A DNA stretch of 64,000 bases, taken from contig JBHLQS010000001.1 of assembly GCA_048883405.1 (NCBI GenBank), positions 1 to 64,000 on the forward strand, given 5' to 3'. Each line of letters opens with the position of its first letter. The stretch's first letter is position 1. Under the pieces are notes generated by a model that was given only the letters and a program-made list of their open reading frames with translations, ran no database searches and was not told the origin of the DNA. Positions 27,991 through 36,158 of the stretch are shown in pieces. Made by a program: the position numbers and the translations under genes. Source of the DNA: SMTZ1-83 sp048883405. Lineage in GTDB: Archaea; Asgardarchaeota; Thorarchaeia; Thorarchaeales; Thorarchaeaceae.

Positions 27991-28983
27991 ATGGTCAATT
28001 ATAGGAAACTCCAGCAGACAGGCGGAGAGAAGGGTAGTTCATTCTCCATAATCCTCCCAAAGGATTGGGTGAGAAAGAGATGGGATCTCAGCAAGGGTGA
28101 CAGTGTTGTAGTTGCTGAAAGAGATGATGGTTGCCTCATAATAGATCCACGCCCTCAAAAACCTGGAGACACAAGATCAACCATTATACAAATCGAAACC
28201 AATCTGCGATGGGAAATAACGAGCAAGTACCTATTGGGGTTTGACGAGATTCGTGTTGTAAGTAGTAGCCCAATTACCAACACTCAAAGGCTGGAACTGA
28301 AGAGGATGATTGGCAGGTTTGTGGCCCTTGAGATTACTGATGAGATAGAGGAAGATGATAGACACGAAATTATCGTGAGATGCCTAGTCGATCCTTCAAC
28401 CCTTCCTGTGCGCAAGGCTATGAGAAGAATGAACCTGATAGCATCACGAATGCTGGATGATGCATTGAGCGCATATTTTGATGGGGCACGAGAATCTGCA
28501 GAGGACATCATTCATAGAGATGAAGAGGTAGATCGGCTCTTCTTTCTCATAGTACGGGAACTCAGGTCCGCTGTGCAGTATCCCCGAATTTCAGAACTAA
28601 TGAACATCGCTCCAGTCGAGGCGCTCGATTTGAGGTTGGCTGCTCAGTATATAGAACGCATTGCTGACCTTTCAGTTGATATCGCTAGAACGACAGAGAG
28701 TGCTGTTGAGAAAAACCTGGTGAAGAAGATTGAGCCAATAGCAAACAGCGTAAAGGCTATGTTGGCCAAGTCTGTGGAGAACCTCTTCAAATTCGACCCG
28801 AGGAAGGTGACGTCTGTCATCAAAGGAGAGAAAGAGCTTATTGGAGACATAGCAAAGATTCGGCAATACCTCCTCTCAAAGTCAAATCACCAACCGCATA
28901 CGGAGCTTTTTGTAGTTGATTGTCTACTGAGAATTGGAGAGGCAGCGAAAGATATTGTGGACCTAGCCTTGCCGCAGAACTGA
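27991..28983 (+). CDS. PhoU-family regulator with AbrB-like N-terminal domain
   Basis: This 330-residue cytosolic protein belongs to the archaeal AbrB-PhoU type. Residues 1-50 form a swapped-hairpin DNA-binding domain (Y-R-K-L-Q-Q-T-G then S-F-S-I-I-L-P-K-D-W-V). Two PhoU three-helix bundles follow (~115-220 and 225-325), with E/D-rich motifs such as H-R-D-E-E-V-D-R-L typical of PhoU metal binding. It is probably a phosphate-linked regulator, but no phosphate transporter is nearby. The sugar-phosphomutase gene follows after 12 bases, probably the same transcript. Confidence 0.85.
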   Translation: MVNYRKLQQTGGEKGSSFSIILPKDWVRKRWDLSKGDSVVVAERDDGCLIIDPRPQKPGDTRSTIIQIETNLRWEITSKYLLGFDEIRVVSSSPITNTQRLELKRMIGRFVALEITDEIEEDDRHEIIVRCLVDPSTLPVRKAMRRMNLIASRMLDDALSAYFDGARESAEDIIHRDEEVDRLFFLIVRELRSAVQYPRISELMNIAPVEALDLRLAAQYIERIADLSVDIARTTESAVEKNLVKKIEPIANSVKAMLAKSVENLFKFDPRKVTSVIKGEKELIGDIAKIRQYLLSKSNHQPHTELFVVDCLLRIGEAAKDIVDLALPQN

Positions 28984-28995
28984 GAGGTGTGTTCG

Positions 28996-30375
28996 ATGGG
29001 TCAGAAGATATTTGGAACTAGTGGAATTCGTGGTGCTATAGATTCGAAGGTGACTGTGGATCTAGCGCTTGGGCTCGGACGAGCATTGGGTTCTCTCCTA
29101 AAAGGCCATGGTGCCGTGGGTGTAGGCACAGATGCACGAACTTCCAGAGATATGCTTAGAGGTGCTTTTGTTTCTGGACTCGTATCGACAGGGGTGGATG
29201 TCATTGATCTGGGAATAGCTCCAATGCCTACGGTGGCTTATTACAGCTCAGTCACTGGCGTATCTGCATCTGTAATAATCACTGCGAGCCATAATCCTTC
29301 AGCCGATAATGGATTCAAATTCTTCCAATCAGGTAGAGAGTTTATTCGGTCTGAGGAGGAGTTCTTGGAAGCACGTATCTACGATCGAGAGTTCATCAAG
29401 GCCGAATGGCAAGACATTGGTGAAGTTCGTCACTTGGACATCAGGAATCAGTATCTTGACCGTGTACGAGAATTCGTGTTAAGCAGAGGAGGGATGGGTA
29501 GAGGCACTAGGATTCTTGTGGATGCTGCAAATGGAGCAGCTGCAGACTACACACCCCATCTTCTCAGAGAACTCGGATTCGCAGTCACAACAGTTAACGC
29601 ACATCAGGACGGACATTTCCCTGGAAGGCCTGCAGAACCTTCCCCAAAGAATCTCAAAGACACAATGAAAATGACTGCAGACTCTGATTTCTCAGTAGCT
29701 CTGTGTCATGATGGGGATGGCGACCGCCTTGCAGTGATTGATGAGGATGGCAAGTTCATTGACCAGAATAGGGTCATAGCATTGTTTGCTAGAGACGAAG
29801 TAAGACGAAGAGGAGAGGGTACTGTAGTCGTATCAATTGATACTTCTAGTGTCATTGATGAGGTTGTCCGGGCAGAAGGCGGGCAGGTAGAGAGAGCTCC
29901 ATTGGGATCATTGCAGGAGATTCTTGCGGTCAGGACTGATGTGGTCTTTGCATCCGAGCCGTGGAAGCCTATATTTACAGAGCTTGGGTGTTGGATGGAT
30001 GGAGTGACAGGCTCTGCTAGGTTTGCTCAGATGATGGACGAAATGGGAGATGGCAGCTGTATCAAGTTGATGAAATCGATACCTGAATATCCCATTTTAC
30101 GTGACAACATCCCTTGTCCAGACAAGATTAAGCCGCAATTCATTTCGATGGTCAAGGAGATGTTGGTCCCAGAGATCAGCGATATCGAGCAGATACTGGA
30201 AGAAGATGGAATCAGGATTGAACGCAAGGATGGATCATATCTCCTCGTCAGAGTATCGGGCACAGAGCCAAAGGCACGTGTATACATTGGCGCTAAGACT
30301 CAAGCGACTCTAGACAAACTTGCCAAACTTTCAATGGGCATTATGAAACAGGCTGTAGAAGCGGCGAGTAAGTGA
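28996..30375 (+). CDS. glmM: phosphohexomutase (phosphoglucosamine/phosphomannomutase family)
   Basis: This 459-residue alpha-D-phosphohexomutase interconverts 1- and 6-phosphosugars. Conserved sites are F-G-T-S-G-I-R-G at the N-terminus, the phosphoserine loop T-A-S-H-N-P-S near residue 95, the Mg site D-G-D-G-D-R near 245, the sugar-recognition segment near G-x-W-K (S-E-P-W-K-P), and the phosphate loop R-V-S-G-T-E-P-K near 425. Sequence style is closest to archaeal GlmM-like enzymes, but glucosamine versus mannose/glucose specificity cannot be settled by eye. ATG 28996 follows GAGAGGTG; the GTG at 28987 lies inside that site. Confidence 0.88.
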   Translation: MGQKIFGTSGIRGAIDSKVTVDLALGLGRALGSLLKGHGAVGVGTDARTSRDMLRGAFVSGLVSTGVDVIDLGIAPMPTVAYYSSVTGVSASVIITASHNPSADNGFKFFQSGREFIRSEEEFLEARIYDREFIKAEWQDIGEVRHLDIRNQYLDRVREFVLSRGGMGRGTRILVDAANGAAADYTPHLLRELGFAVTTVNAHQDGHFPGRPAEPSPKNLKDTMKMTADSDFSVALCHDGDGDRLAVIDEDGKFIDQNRVIALFARDEVRRRGEGTVVVSIDTSSVIDEVVRAEGGQVERAPLGSLQEILAVRTDVVFASEPWKPIFTELGCWMDGVTGSARFAQMMDEMGDGSCIKLMKSIPEYPILRDNIPCPDKIKPQFISMVKEMLVPEISDIEQILEEDGIRIERKDGSYLLVRVSGTEPKARVYIGAKTQATLDKLAKLSMGIMKQAVEAASK

Positions 30376-30431
30376 GTTTGGAGGGTTACAGTTAAATTGG
30401 AACTTTGGAGCATAGCTGTTGTCATATCAAT

Positions 30432-30564
30432 GCCGGGGTATCCAAGCGGCTACGGAGACGGTCTCGAATCTGGTTTCTGGCGAGAAAACCGTTGCCCTGG
30501 AGGCTCATGGGTTCGAGAAGCTCTAACCATCTGTTCGGGCTCGAGAGTCCCATCCCCGGCGCCA
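30432..30564 (+). tRNA. tRNA-Ser(CGA) with two introns
   Basis: This is a class II tRNA gene with encoded CCA. The acceptor GCCGGGG (30432-30438) pairs with CCCCGGC (30554-30560), with G73 as expected for serine. The anticodon stem ACGGT (30458-30462) pairs with ACCGT (30488-30492). The loop reads CT-CGA-A, then an 18-base intron at 37/38 (30469-30486), then A38. The variable arm is GCC-CTGGA-GGC. The T-stem ATGGG (30507-30511) pairs with CCCAT (30549-30553), but its loop is interrupted: TTCGA (30512-30516) and GT (30547-30548) flank ~30 extra bases, a second intron in the T-loop (about 59/60). Removing both gives a normal serine tRNA. Confidence 0.85.
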
Positions 30565-30631
30565 TTCTAATCCCGTCCATAATACTCAATACGCCGTAGT
30601 GATACCACCTCAAACCCGGAGAGTCTTCCAA

Positions 30632-31045
30632 ATGTCAATGGAGCAGATTAAGAGCTGGCTAAACTCGCTTGAGGTCCCTTTCGAGCTTGAAGAGGATAAG
30701 AGCACATTCAAGGTGCTATGGGATGTTGAGGGCACCAATTTCGAGGTGAGAATCACAGTACGTGCTGACAAATGGATCCTAGCGTCAGTGCTGCTTCTTA
30801 GGCAGGATGAGATTCCAGCAGAGTGCAGAGAAGAGCTCTATGGGTTCTTACTCCACGAGAACTGGCAGCTGGACGATGTCACCTACTCTATGGATGAGCG
30901 GGGGAATCTGTACTCCGAGAATGACATTCCTGAGCAGAGCAATCTCGAGAACTTCAAGAGTGAACTTGACGCAGTTGTCTTCGGTCTTGAGCGCTTCTTC
31001 ACTAATGTGTCTAGTCGATTTGGTATCGAGCCTAAAGGTTCGTGA
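30632..31045 (+). CDS. YbjN/secretion-chaperone-fold-like protein, unknown function
   Basis: This is a 137-residue acidic soluble protein. Its pattern (an N-terminal helix, a three-strand sheet with F-K-V-L-W and F-E-V-R-I-T-V, helix, then L-L-H-E-N-W-Q and a long C-terminal helix) resembles the YbjN / type III chaperone-like fold, in which members are protein-binding and not enzymes. The match is structural style only. ATG 30632 follows GGAGAG by 8 bases; an internal ATG two codons later is an alternative. It lies between two tRNA genes and probably has its own transcript. Confidence 0.55.
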   Translation: MSMEQIKSWLNSLEVPFELEEDKSTFKVLWDVEGTNFEVRITVRADKWILASVLLLRQDEIPAECREELYGFLLHENWQLDDVTYSMDERGNLYSENDIPEQSNLENFKSELDAVVFGLERFFTNVSSRFGIEPKGS

Positions 31046-31065
31046 AAGACGAATCAAAATGGAGA

Positions 31066-31153
31066 TGGTGCGGAGGGCGAGATTTGAACTCGCGAACTTC
31101 TACAAGACAGGGACCTAAACCCTGCGCCTTTGACCAGGCTTGGCAACCTCCGC
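31066..31153 (-). tRNA. tRNA-Leu(UAG)
   Basis: This is a class II tRNA of 88 bases with encoded CCA. The acceptor GCGGAGG (31153-31147) pairs with CCTCCGC, followed by A73, typical of leucine. The anticodon stem CAGGG/CCCTG encloses the loop TTTAGGT, anticodon TAG (reads CUA). A long variable arm follows, and the T-arm contains the GTTCAAATC core. No intron. A TATA element lies ~30 bases upstream. Confidence 0.93.
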
Positions 31154-31180
31154 GTGTGTTGCATGAAAGCCTCTGGTCTT

Positions 31181-31190
31181 GATATAATCA
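31181..31190 (-). promoter_or_regulatory. TATA box for tRNA-Leu
   Basis: On the minus strand TGATTATATC spans 31181-31190, about 28-37 bases before the tRNA 5' end at 31153, the spacing expected for archaeal TBP-directed transcription beginning at the first base of the tRNA. Confidence 0.5.
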
Positions 31191-31213
31191 TTTTGGAACA
31201 AAACAGACAATAT

Positions 31214-31348
31214 TCAGTCCTTTTTCTCCCAAGTGTTGCTGCATCTTGGACAACGGTAGTGTCTCCTGTAGCCGCCATCCCCCATCATCTCTTTCTTTAC
31301 CAAGGCGACTTCCTTGTAGCCACACCGAGGACATACAATCTCTGTCAT
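31214..31348 (-). CDS. 44-residue zinc ribbon protein
   Basis: This is a short gene on the minus strand. The ATG at 31348 follows GGAG by 9 bases and the product begins M-T-E-I-V-C-P-R-C-G-Y-K. Two CPxC knuckles, C-P-R-C-G and C-P-R-C-S-N-T-W, are separated by ~23 residues containing a basic Y-R-R-H-Y-R strand. This is a single TFIIS/RPB9-like zinc ribbon resembling the C-terminal half of TFS, but without the D-E catalytic pair at the tip (it has G-D-G-G). It may bind RNA polymerase or RNA; function unknown. The tRNA-Leu gene follows 60 bases downstream on the same strand. Confidence 0.7.
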   Translation of the reverse strand: MTEIVCPRCGYKEVALVKKEMMGDGGYRRHYRCPRCSNTWEKKD

Positions 31349-31561
31349 TGTGGTTGTCTCCAAACCGTCCTCCAATACATCCCATATCTAGTTTGCTCGG
31401 GTGTGTCCCTATTCCTTGCTGAATTCAAGCGTTCGTGTGCAGGACATGTCACAATGTTTTTATTCGACTCGTTGAATGTCGGCGCGGTCCGGGGGCTCAG
31501 ACCCACAGACCAAATCGTGATTCTTTGGATTCACTAACACTCACATGAGCGTGAAAGTCAG

Positions 31562-32206
31562 ATGTCCTCAAGAAGTAGGCAAGCAGCGGCAAGGACCAGA
31601 GACAAGTGGCGTGAGAAGGTCTGGTACCAGATAATCGCACCAGACTATTTTGACAATAAGGAGATAGGTCTCACACCAGCTGGTAATCCAGAGCAGTTGA
31701 TTGGACGAACAGTGGAACCTACCCTGTATGACCTAAATGGAGACTTTGATTCGATCCATGTGAAGATACGATTCAAGATTCTTGAGGTAGTAGGACAACA
31801 GGCAAACACTGTCTTTCATGGACATGAGTGGAGTTCGGACTATCTAAGGGGTCTTGTGCGAAGAGGCACATCCAGAATCGACTGGATAGGCCCTATTTTG
31901 ACGAAAGATGACTTCTTGATGCGAATCTCAGTCATTGTCTTCACGAACACCCGAACGAGGACAAGTCAAGAACATGCAGTCAGAAAGACCATCGAGCGGA
32001 TCATAAGAGAGCATGCCAAGATTCATGTCTTTGATGAACTCGTTCAGAAGGTGTTGTTAGGAGAACTGGCCTCTGAAGTACACGAAGAAGTCAAGAAGAT
32101 AATACCCATCAGACAGTGTGAGATTCGAAAGAGCAAAGTCTTGAAGGGACCTGAGGAAGTAAAGGCACGTAGGGCCAGACTTCGAAGGGGAACCAAGAAG
32201 GAATAG
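31562..32206 (+). CDS. rps3ae: ribosomal protein eS1 (S3Ae)
   Basis: This 214-residue small-subunit ribosomal protein near the mRNA exit carries the conserved D-K-W-R-E-K-V-W-Y and A-P-x-Y-F-D motifs at the N-terminus, I-G-R-T-V-E near 48, H-E-W-S-S-D-Y-L-R-G-L-V-R-R near 88, and the K-I-I-P-I-R-x-C-E-I-R-K-S-K-V segment near the C-terminus. The length is typical for archaea. A T-rich TATA-like element (GTTTTTATT) lies about 100 bases upstream. In many archaea it is grouped with S15, the DHH protein and Pcc1, as here. Confidence 0.95.
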   Translation: MSSRSRQAAARTRDKWREKVWYQIIAPDYFDNKEIGLTPAGNPEQLIGRTVEPTLYDLNGDFDSIHVKIRFKILEVVGQQANTVFHGHEWSSDYLRGLVRRGTSRIDWIGPILTKDDFLMRISVIVFTNTRTRTSQEHAVRKTIERIIREHAKIHVFDELVQKVLLGELASEVHEEVKKIIPIRQCEIRKSKVLKGPEEVKARRARLRRGTKKE

Positions 32207-32208
32207 TA

Positions 32209-32562
32209 CTAGCTGCTCATGCTCTCCAGTTTATGTAGGGATTGCAAAAGGAGCACCATAAGATTAGCAAGCTTTGTCAGTTCCTCAGTGTCGTTTTCGG
32301 CCTCCAAGACACTGGTTAGGGAAGAGAGCTTCCGTATCAGAGTTTCTCTTAACTGTGGAATCAGGACCTTGACTGCTTGAGTTTCAGCTTCTTCATCGGA
32401 TTCTGCATATACGATTCTTCGATCACATGTGGCACAGTATATGTCGTCCTGTACTTTCAATAGGGGGGAACCACATTGCGGACATGACTCTGCTAGCATT
32501 GTTGCCCCACGACGGAGAAGTTCGGCCATCTTCTTGACCGAACCTTCATTCGTTTTGTCCAT
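32209..32562 (-). CDS. ZNRD2/SSSCA1 (autoantigen p27)-like zinc protein
   Basis: This 117-residue protein begins at ATG 32562. The stretch K-K-M-A-E-L-L-R-R-G-A-T-M-L followed by C-P-Q-C-G-S-P-L and C-A-T-C-D-R is the signature of the Sjogren's syndrome/scleroderma autoantigen 1 (ZNRD2) family, with one zinc ribbon. The remaining ~65 residues are a helical region ending Leu-rich. The family function in archaea is not established; eukaryotic ZNRD2 is linked to tankyrase and mitotic proteins. It converges with eS1 (2-base gap). Confidence 0.83.
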   Translation of the reverse strand: MDKTNEGSVKKMAELLRRGATMLAESCPQCGSPLLKVQDDIYCATCDRRIVYAESDEEAETQAVKVLIPQLRETLIRKLSSLTSVLEAENDTEELTKLANLMVLLLQSLHKLESMSS

Positions 32563-32735
32563 GTTGGCCACAATAGGAATGGGGGTATTAGCGGATATAA
32601 GACAATCCACTATAGAAGACAGGCAAGGGTTCATGATACTTAGCTCGACGGAAACGTTGATATGCGCAAATTCAGGTCTTTGTCTTGTTGTTCGCACTCC
32701 ATTTGTGCGTAGAGACAATTCAGAGGTGAGTCCAG

Positions 32736-33002
32736 ATGGACGCCGAAACCCAGCAGAACATAGACTTAAGCAAACAGCTTCTTAAGCAGATTTCAGAGAA
32801 CAACTCGGTTCCCCGAAACATCAGGCGAGCCGCCAATGAGGCCATTGCAGCACTGGAGAATGAAGCGGATTCACCAGCCGCCAGGGCACAGAATGCAATT
32901 GCAATTCTGGATGAACCAAATCAAGATCCGAATTGTCCTAACTTTGCTCGTACAAGAATTTGGCGCGTATTAAGCAATCTAGAGCCAATACGTGATGCAT
33001 GA
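32736..33002 (+). CDS. UPF0147 family protein
   Basis: This 88-residue helical protein matches archaeal UPF0147: the core I-S-E-N-N-S-V-P-R-N-I-R-R-A-A-N-E-A followed by a helix and the D-E-x-x-x-D-P-N-C-P turn (D-E-P-N-Q-D-P-N-C-P). It is conserved across archaea with no known function. AGAGGTGA precedes the ATG with correct spacing. It lies upstream of the FAU-1 gene on the same strand. Confidence 0.88.
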   Translation: MDAETQQNIDLSKQLLKQISENNSVPRNIRRAANEAIAALENEADSPAARAQNAIAILDEPNQDPNCPNFARTRIWRVLSNLEPIRDA

Positions 33003-33085
33003 GCGAGGAACAGTGGAGCTCGCGACCAGTCAAAAACCGCTGACGGTACGATGTTGGTGCCTTATGCCCGGGCCAGTGTTCACAC

Positions 33086-34543
33086 ATGATTAAGGCAAGA
33101 ATAAGAGGAATTTATGCTCAATCGCTAACGCAGATAATGCTACAGAACCACTTTGAGATGGTGCAACCCACTCCTGAAGTTGCTAGGAGATTTGGACTGC
33201 CCTTCCGAAGTGAGATACCTGATGTTGATATCTGGGATCGCAGTGATCTTCAGGGCATTGTAGCGATTGCCTATGAGTCGATTCTGGGGAAACTGACCGA
33301 GGTGCTACGACGACGACTTGGATGGGTGATAACACGCACGCCTCGAGTTGCAAAGAGCTCTATCTACAAGGGGTTTGTTCTTGGTAGAGACGAGAAAACT
33401 GGACAGACTCGAGTTGACCTCGGTGTCATCTCGGGACTGCTTCCAGATAGGGGGCTGAGAAGAGGAGACGATATCATGGTCCAAGTTCGGGCACATGACT
33501 ATGGACGCAAGGCTCCAGTCCTGTCGTCAAGCATAACAATACCCGGACGCTCTGCAGTGCTTCTGCCGGAACCTGTTGTGAGACTCAGCACCAAAATCAA
33601 AGATCAAGAGGTTAGGAGTAATCTCATGATTTTGGGAAAAAAGCTTAGAGAGCATACTGAAGACTGGGGAATTCTCTGGAGGACTGCAGCTGAGAAGCTC
33701 ACCGAGGAGGAACTACGAAATGGAGTGGAGGACCTGCTTGATGTGGCCCAGAATATCTATTCCAAATATAACAAACTGGATACAACCGATTTGCTCTTTG
33801 AGGGGACAAGTAATGCAGATATCGAGTTTCCAGCAGAAGTGAAAGAAGCACTAGATAAGACAAGAGCAAAAATCAAGCCCACTGTTGACAGACACCACTT
33901 CTACAAGAGTGCAGGATATGCACCCTTGGTGGACTTGGTAGAACTATTGATTGAAGATCGCCCAGAAGAACGGAAATATTTCACTTCAAAACTAGAGAAA
34001 GTAATTGGCTTGGATATGCCGAGGGTTGACGATCCAATTAACATCGAACATGTTAAGCTGGATGGGAGGTCAATCCTCTTGACAAAAGGAAGAGTTGTCG
34101 AAACAAATCCACGGGGGCTGGTTGTTCGACGTCAATTTCGTCATACGAGTCGCAAGCTCAAACTACTACAGGACTATCCAGATGGAGTGGAAGTCCCCAG
34201 AGATGAAGGAGACTATGCACTGACTGACGTGGTTCCTGGCTCTATGACTCTTATCACAGAATACTATTCAAGGAACGATGAATTGAAGGGGACCTACTTG
34301 AACATCAATACTGGTGTCGAGCTCTATCCTAGCAATGGAAACGGTCCTGGGCGTATCCGATATGTCGATCTTGAGATTGATGTGATTAAGACTCCATTTG
34401 AGGAAAATGGGAAGGTACGTGTAATCGACCAGCATCTCTTGAAACGTGCAGTTCAAAGAGGATTCATTACTAATGAGATGGCGGGTCAGGCGCGTTCAAG
34501 AGCTGATGCCATCCATAGCGAGCTTCTAAGTCAGGATAACTGA
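33086..34543 (+). CDS. probable ribonuclease FAU-1 (RNase E/G-like S1 domain + DUF402)
   Basis: This 485-residue RNA-binding protein is of the FAU-1 type. The N-terminal ~130 residues contain an S1-like barrel (G-F-V-L-G-R-D-E-K-T-G-Q-T-R-V-D-L-G). A long helical middle part follows. The C-terminal ~130 residues form DUF402 (R-x-F-R-H-T-S, D-Y-P-D-G-V-E-V-P, and Y-L-N-I-N-T-G-V-E-L-Y with Y-V-D-L-E-I-D-V). The Pyrococcus FAU-1 homologue binds AU-rich RNA and processes pre-5S rRNA. Length and domain order agree with the family. Convergent with Pcc1. Confidence 0.88.
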   Translation: MIKARIRGIYAQSLTQIMLQNHFEMVQPTPEVARRFGLPFRSEIPDVDIWDRSDLQGIVAIAYESILGKLTEVLRRRLGWVITRTPRVAKSSIYKGFVLGRDEKTGQTRVDLGVISGLLPDRGLRRGDDIMVQVRAHDYGRKAPVLSSSITIPGRSAVLLPEPVVRLSTKIKDQEVRSNLMILGKKLREHTEDWGILWRTAAEKLTEEELRNGVEDLLDVAQNIYSKYNKLDTTDLLFEGTSNADIEFPAEVKEALDKTRAKIKPTVDRHHFYKSAGYAPLVDLVELLIEDRPEERKYFTSKLEKVIGLDMPRVDDPINIEHVKLDGRSILLTKGRVVETNPRGLVVRRQFRHTSRKLKLLQDYPDGVEVPRDEGDYALTDVVPGSMTLITEYYSRNDELKGTYLNINTGVELYPSNGNGPGRIRYVDLEIDVIKTPFEENGKVRVIDQHLLKRAVQRGFITNEMAGQARSRADAIHSELLSQDN

Positions 34544-34550
34544 GCTGTTT

Positions 34551-34790
34551 CTATTCAATTGTCCGCATTGTACGCAGGGAGAGATCGATGGCACTCATCA
34601 AGTCTTCAACTGTTGCACCAAGACTTTTTGGTCCCCGACTACAGTTAATCTCAACAACGAGAGCGTTGTCCTTGACTTGTGAGTCAATCTCAAGACCGCG
34701 TGGCAATGGAAAGTTATCAGGCGATATGGCCTGAAGAACTCTTTCTGCTTCCAACGAAGACTCAAGATTCAGTTCAATTACTGCTTTCAT
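34551..34790 (-). CDS. pcc1: KEOPS complex subunit Pcc1
   Basis: This is a 79-residue dimerising subunit of KEOPS, which makes t6A at position 37 of ANN-decoding tRNAs. It has the alpha/beta fold pattern with A-E-R-V-L-Q-A-I-S-P-D-N in the first helix and the conserved D-N-A-L-V-V-E-I turn and strand, then a C-terminal helix L-M-S-A-I-D-L-S-L-R-T. It follows the DHH gene with an 8-base gap. Kae1 and Bud32 are 2-4 kb away, giving three of the KEOPS proteins in this region; Cgi121 is not seen. Confidence 0.88.
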   Translation of the reverse strand: MKAVIELNLESSLEAERVLQAISPDNFPLPRGLEIDSQVKDNALVVEINCSRGPKSLGATVEDLMSAIDLSLRTMRTIE

Positions 34791-34798
34791 TGACTCAC

Positions 34799-36124
34799 CT
34801 ATCTCTTGCCCATTAGAACGCTCGTGATCTTTGACTTTGTTTGTTCAGAGGTGTCATTGACCCTCAGCGAATTGGATGATGTGGCATTTGGATACACACC
34901 CATGTCAATTAGAGAACGGAACAAATCTTGGAGGGCAATGCTTCCTGACTTCCATATTGCAGATATGCTGATATCCTTTGAAATCACCATCAACCTATCA
35001 GTATCGAGATAATTTGCTTCAAGTACGATTCGTCCCACATCGCTTAGTATTTCCTCGTGTTCTTCAGTATGTGAGATTATAAGGGGTTGACCTGTTCCTT
35101 CACTCTCTGATTCCTGAAGAAGCACGACCATCCGTTCCACACCTGCAATGACTTCTTGTGAATGTGCTTTATATGAATCGAGGAATTTCTTCAGTACCTG
35201 TGCCCGATCACCAATCCAGATAGCTGTGGAAGCACCGGGTTCAGCTAGAGCCCAAGCAGTTTCAGCCATAGCTCTTATTCCAGATAGTAGGCGTGCAGGA
35301 CTTGTTTCATTTTCGTTGGTAAGAATGAAATCCTGTCCTAGGACTTGAGAAATTACACTAGGGTCAAGTTTGAGGGAAAGATGCTCATTCACCTTTGTTG
35401 CCTCCTCGGAAGTGAGGGAGCTAAGAGGTGTCTTGAACTTCGGATATGGAATATCGGCCTCTTCATAGATCTTGTCACAGATTTCTGGTCTACCACTTAG
35501 ATTTGGCAGATATGGCCATATGCTGTAAGCTAGAACTTCATTCAAAGGCATGAAGTTGACTCCGAATAGTCTGAACCCCTTTTTCTCCTCAATTAGTCCT
35601 TTCTTCTGGGCGGATGCTACTACTTCTCTTGCCGCACCTTTCAGCTTCGCAGAGTCATTATTGAGCAGTGTTCCTGCTGCAGCAAGTTGTAGTTCTTCAG
35701 AGCTAGTTTTGGTAATCTCATCAGCAAGGATGTATGATGCTGCAGAGATAGTCCGTTCGTTTCCCAAACAAAGTGATCGAACCTGTTCCGACCCATGGAC
35801 GCCTCCAATGAAGACAGGGTATCCTTTTCCCTTCTTGATGCGTTTCTTGCCTACAACATCAACTCCAACGACAATTATGGCCGAATCTGAGTAGTTGCTT
35901 CGCAATCTGTTTATTTCTTCAGCATGCACAACCGGCTCTACGAATGTCATGTGGAATAGACCGCCGGACTTGTAGATAGACCTGGATAGGACTGCTGAGG
36001 CGAGTGTGGACTCAGGCATAGATGAGCTTACAATTACGACGTGCCTGCGTATTTTGAAAGAAAGCTCCGAATACTTTGTTCTTATGGCTTTGAAACTAGG
36101 AGCCCCACGTGACTTGCCGCTCAT
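34799..36124 (-). CDS. degenerate DHH/RecJ-family protein
   Basis: This 441-residue protein occupies the usual RecJ-like position between S15 and Pcc1 and has the DHH-fold pattern, with a C-terminal DHHA1-like domain (G-x-R-A-M-A-E-T near 285). The catalytic motifs appear lost. Motif I, normally D-x-D-G, reads S-S-S-M-P-E-S-T. The strand that should end in the metal aspartate reads I-V-V-G-V-D-V-V-G, and no D-H-H triad is visible. Loss of catalysis is the Cdc45 pattern, and archaeal RecJ-like proteins bind GINS, so a structural replisome role is possible. Otherwise it may be a diverged nuclease using different ligands. Confidence 0.75.
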   Translation of the reverse strand: MSGKSRGAPSFKAIRTKYSELSFKIRRHVVIVSSSMPESTLASAVLSRSIYKSGGLFHMTFVEPVVHAEEINRLRSNYSDSAIIVVGVDVVGKKRIKKGKGYPVFIGGVHGSEQVRSLCLGNERTISAASYILADEITKTSSEELQLAAAGTLLNNDSAKLKGAAREVVASAQKKGLIEEKKGFRLFGVNFMPLNEVLAYSIWPYLPNLSGRPEICDKIYEEADIPYPKFKTPLSSLTSEEATKVNEHLSLKLDPSVISQVLGQDFILTNENETSPARLLSGIRAMAETAWALAEPGASTAIWIGDRAQVLKKFLDSYKAHSQEVIAGVERMVVLLQESESEGTGQPLIISHTEEHEEILSDVGRIVLEANYLDTDRLMVISKDISISAIWKSGSIALQDLFRSLIDMGVYPNATSSNSLRVNDTSEQTKSKITSVLMGKR

Positions 36125-36158
36125 CTCATGGCTTAAGAATAAGGCCTTGATGATAAAG

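Noticed and set aside
30517..30546. Reading the extra bases in tRNA-Ser as an alternative T-arm
   Set aside because: Using the inner CTCGAGA as T-loop would break the 7-bp acceptor stem. Only removal of these bases lets both T-stem and acceptor close.
31054..31385. Longer minus-strand frames of 65-74 codons over the zinc ribbon and tRNA-Leu genes
   Set aside because: They run out of frame through the 44-residue zinc ribbon gene or across tRNA-Leu and show no family features.
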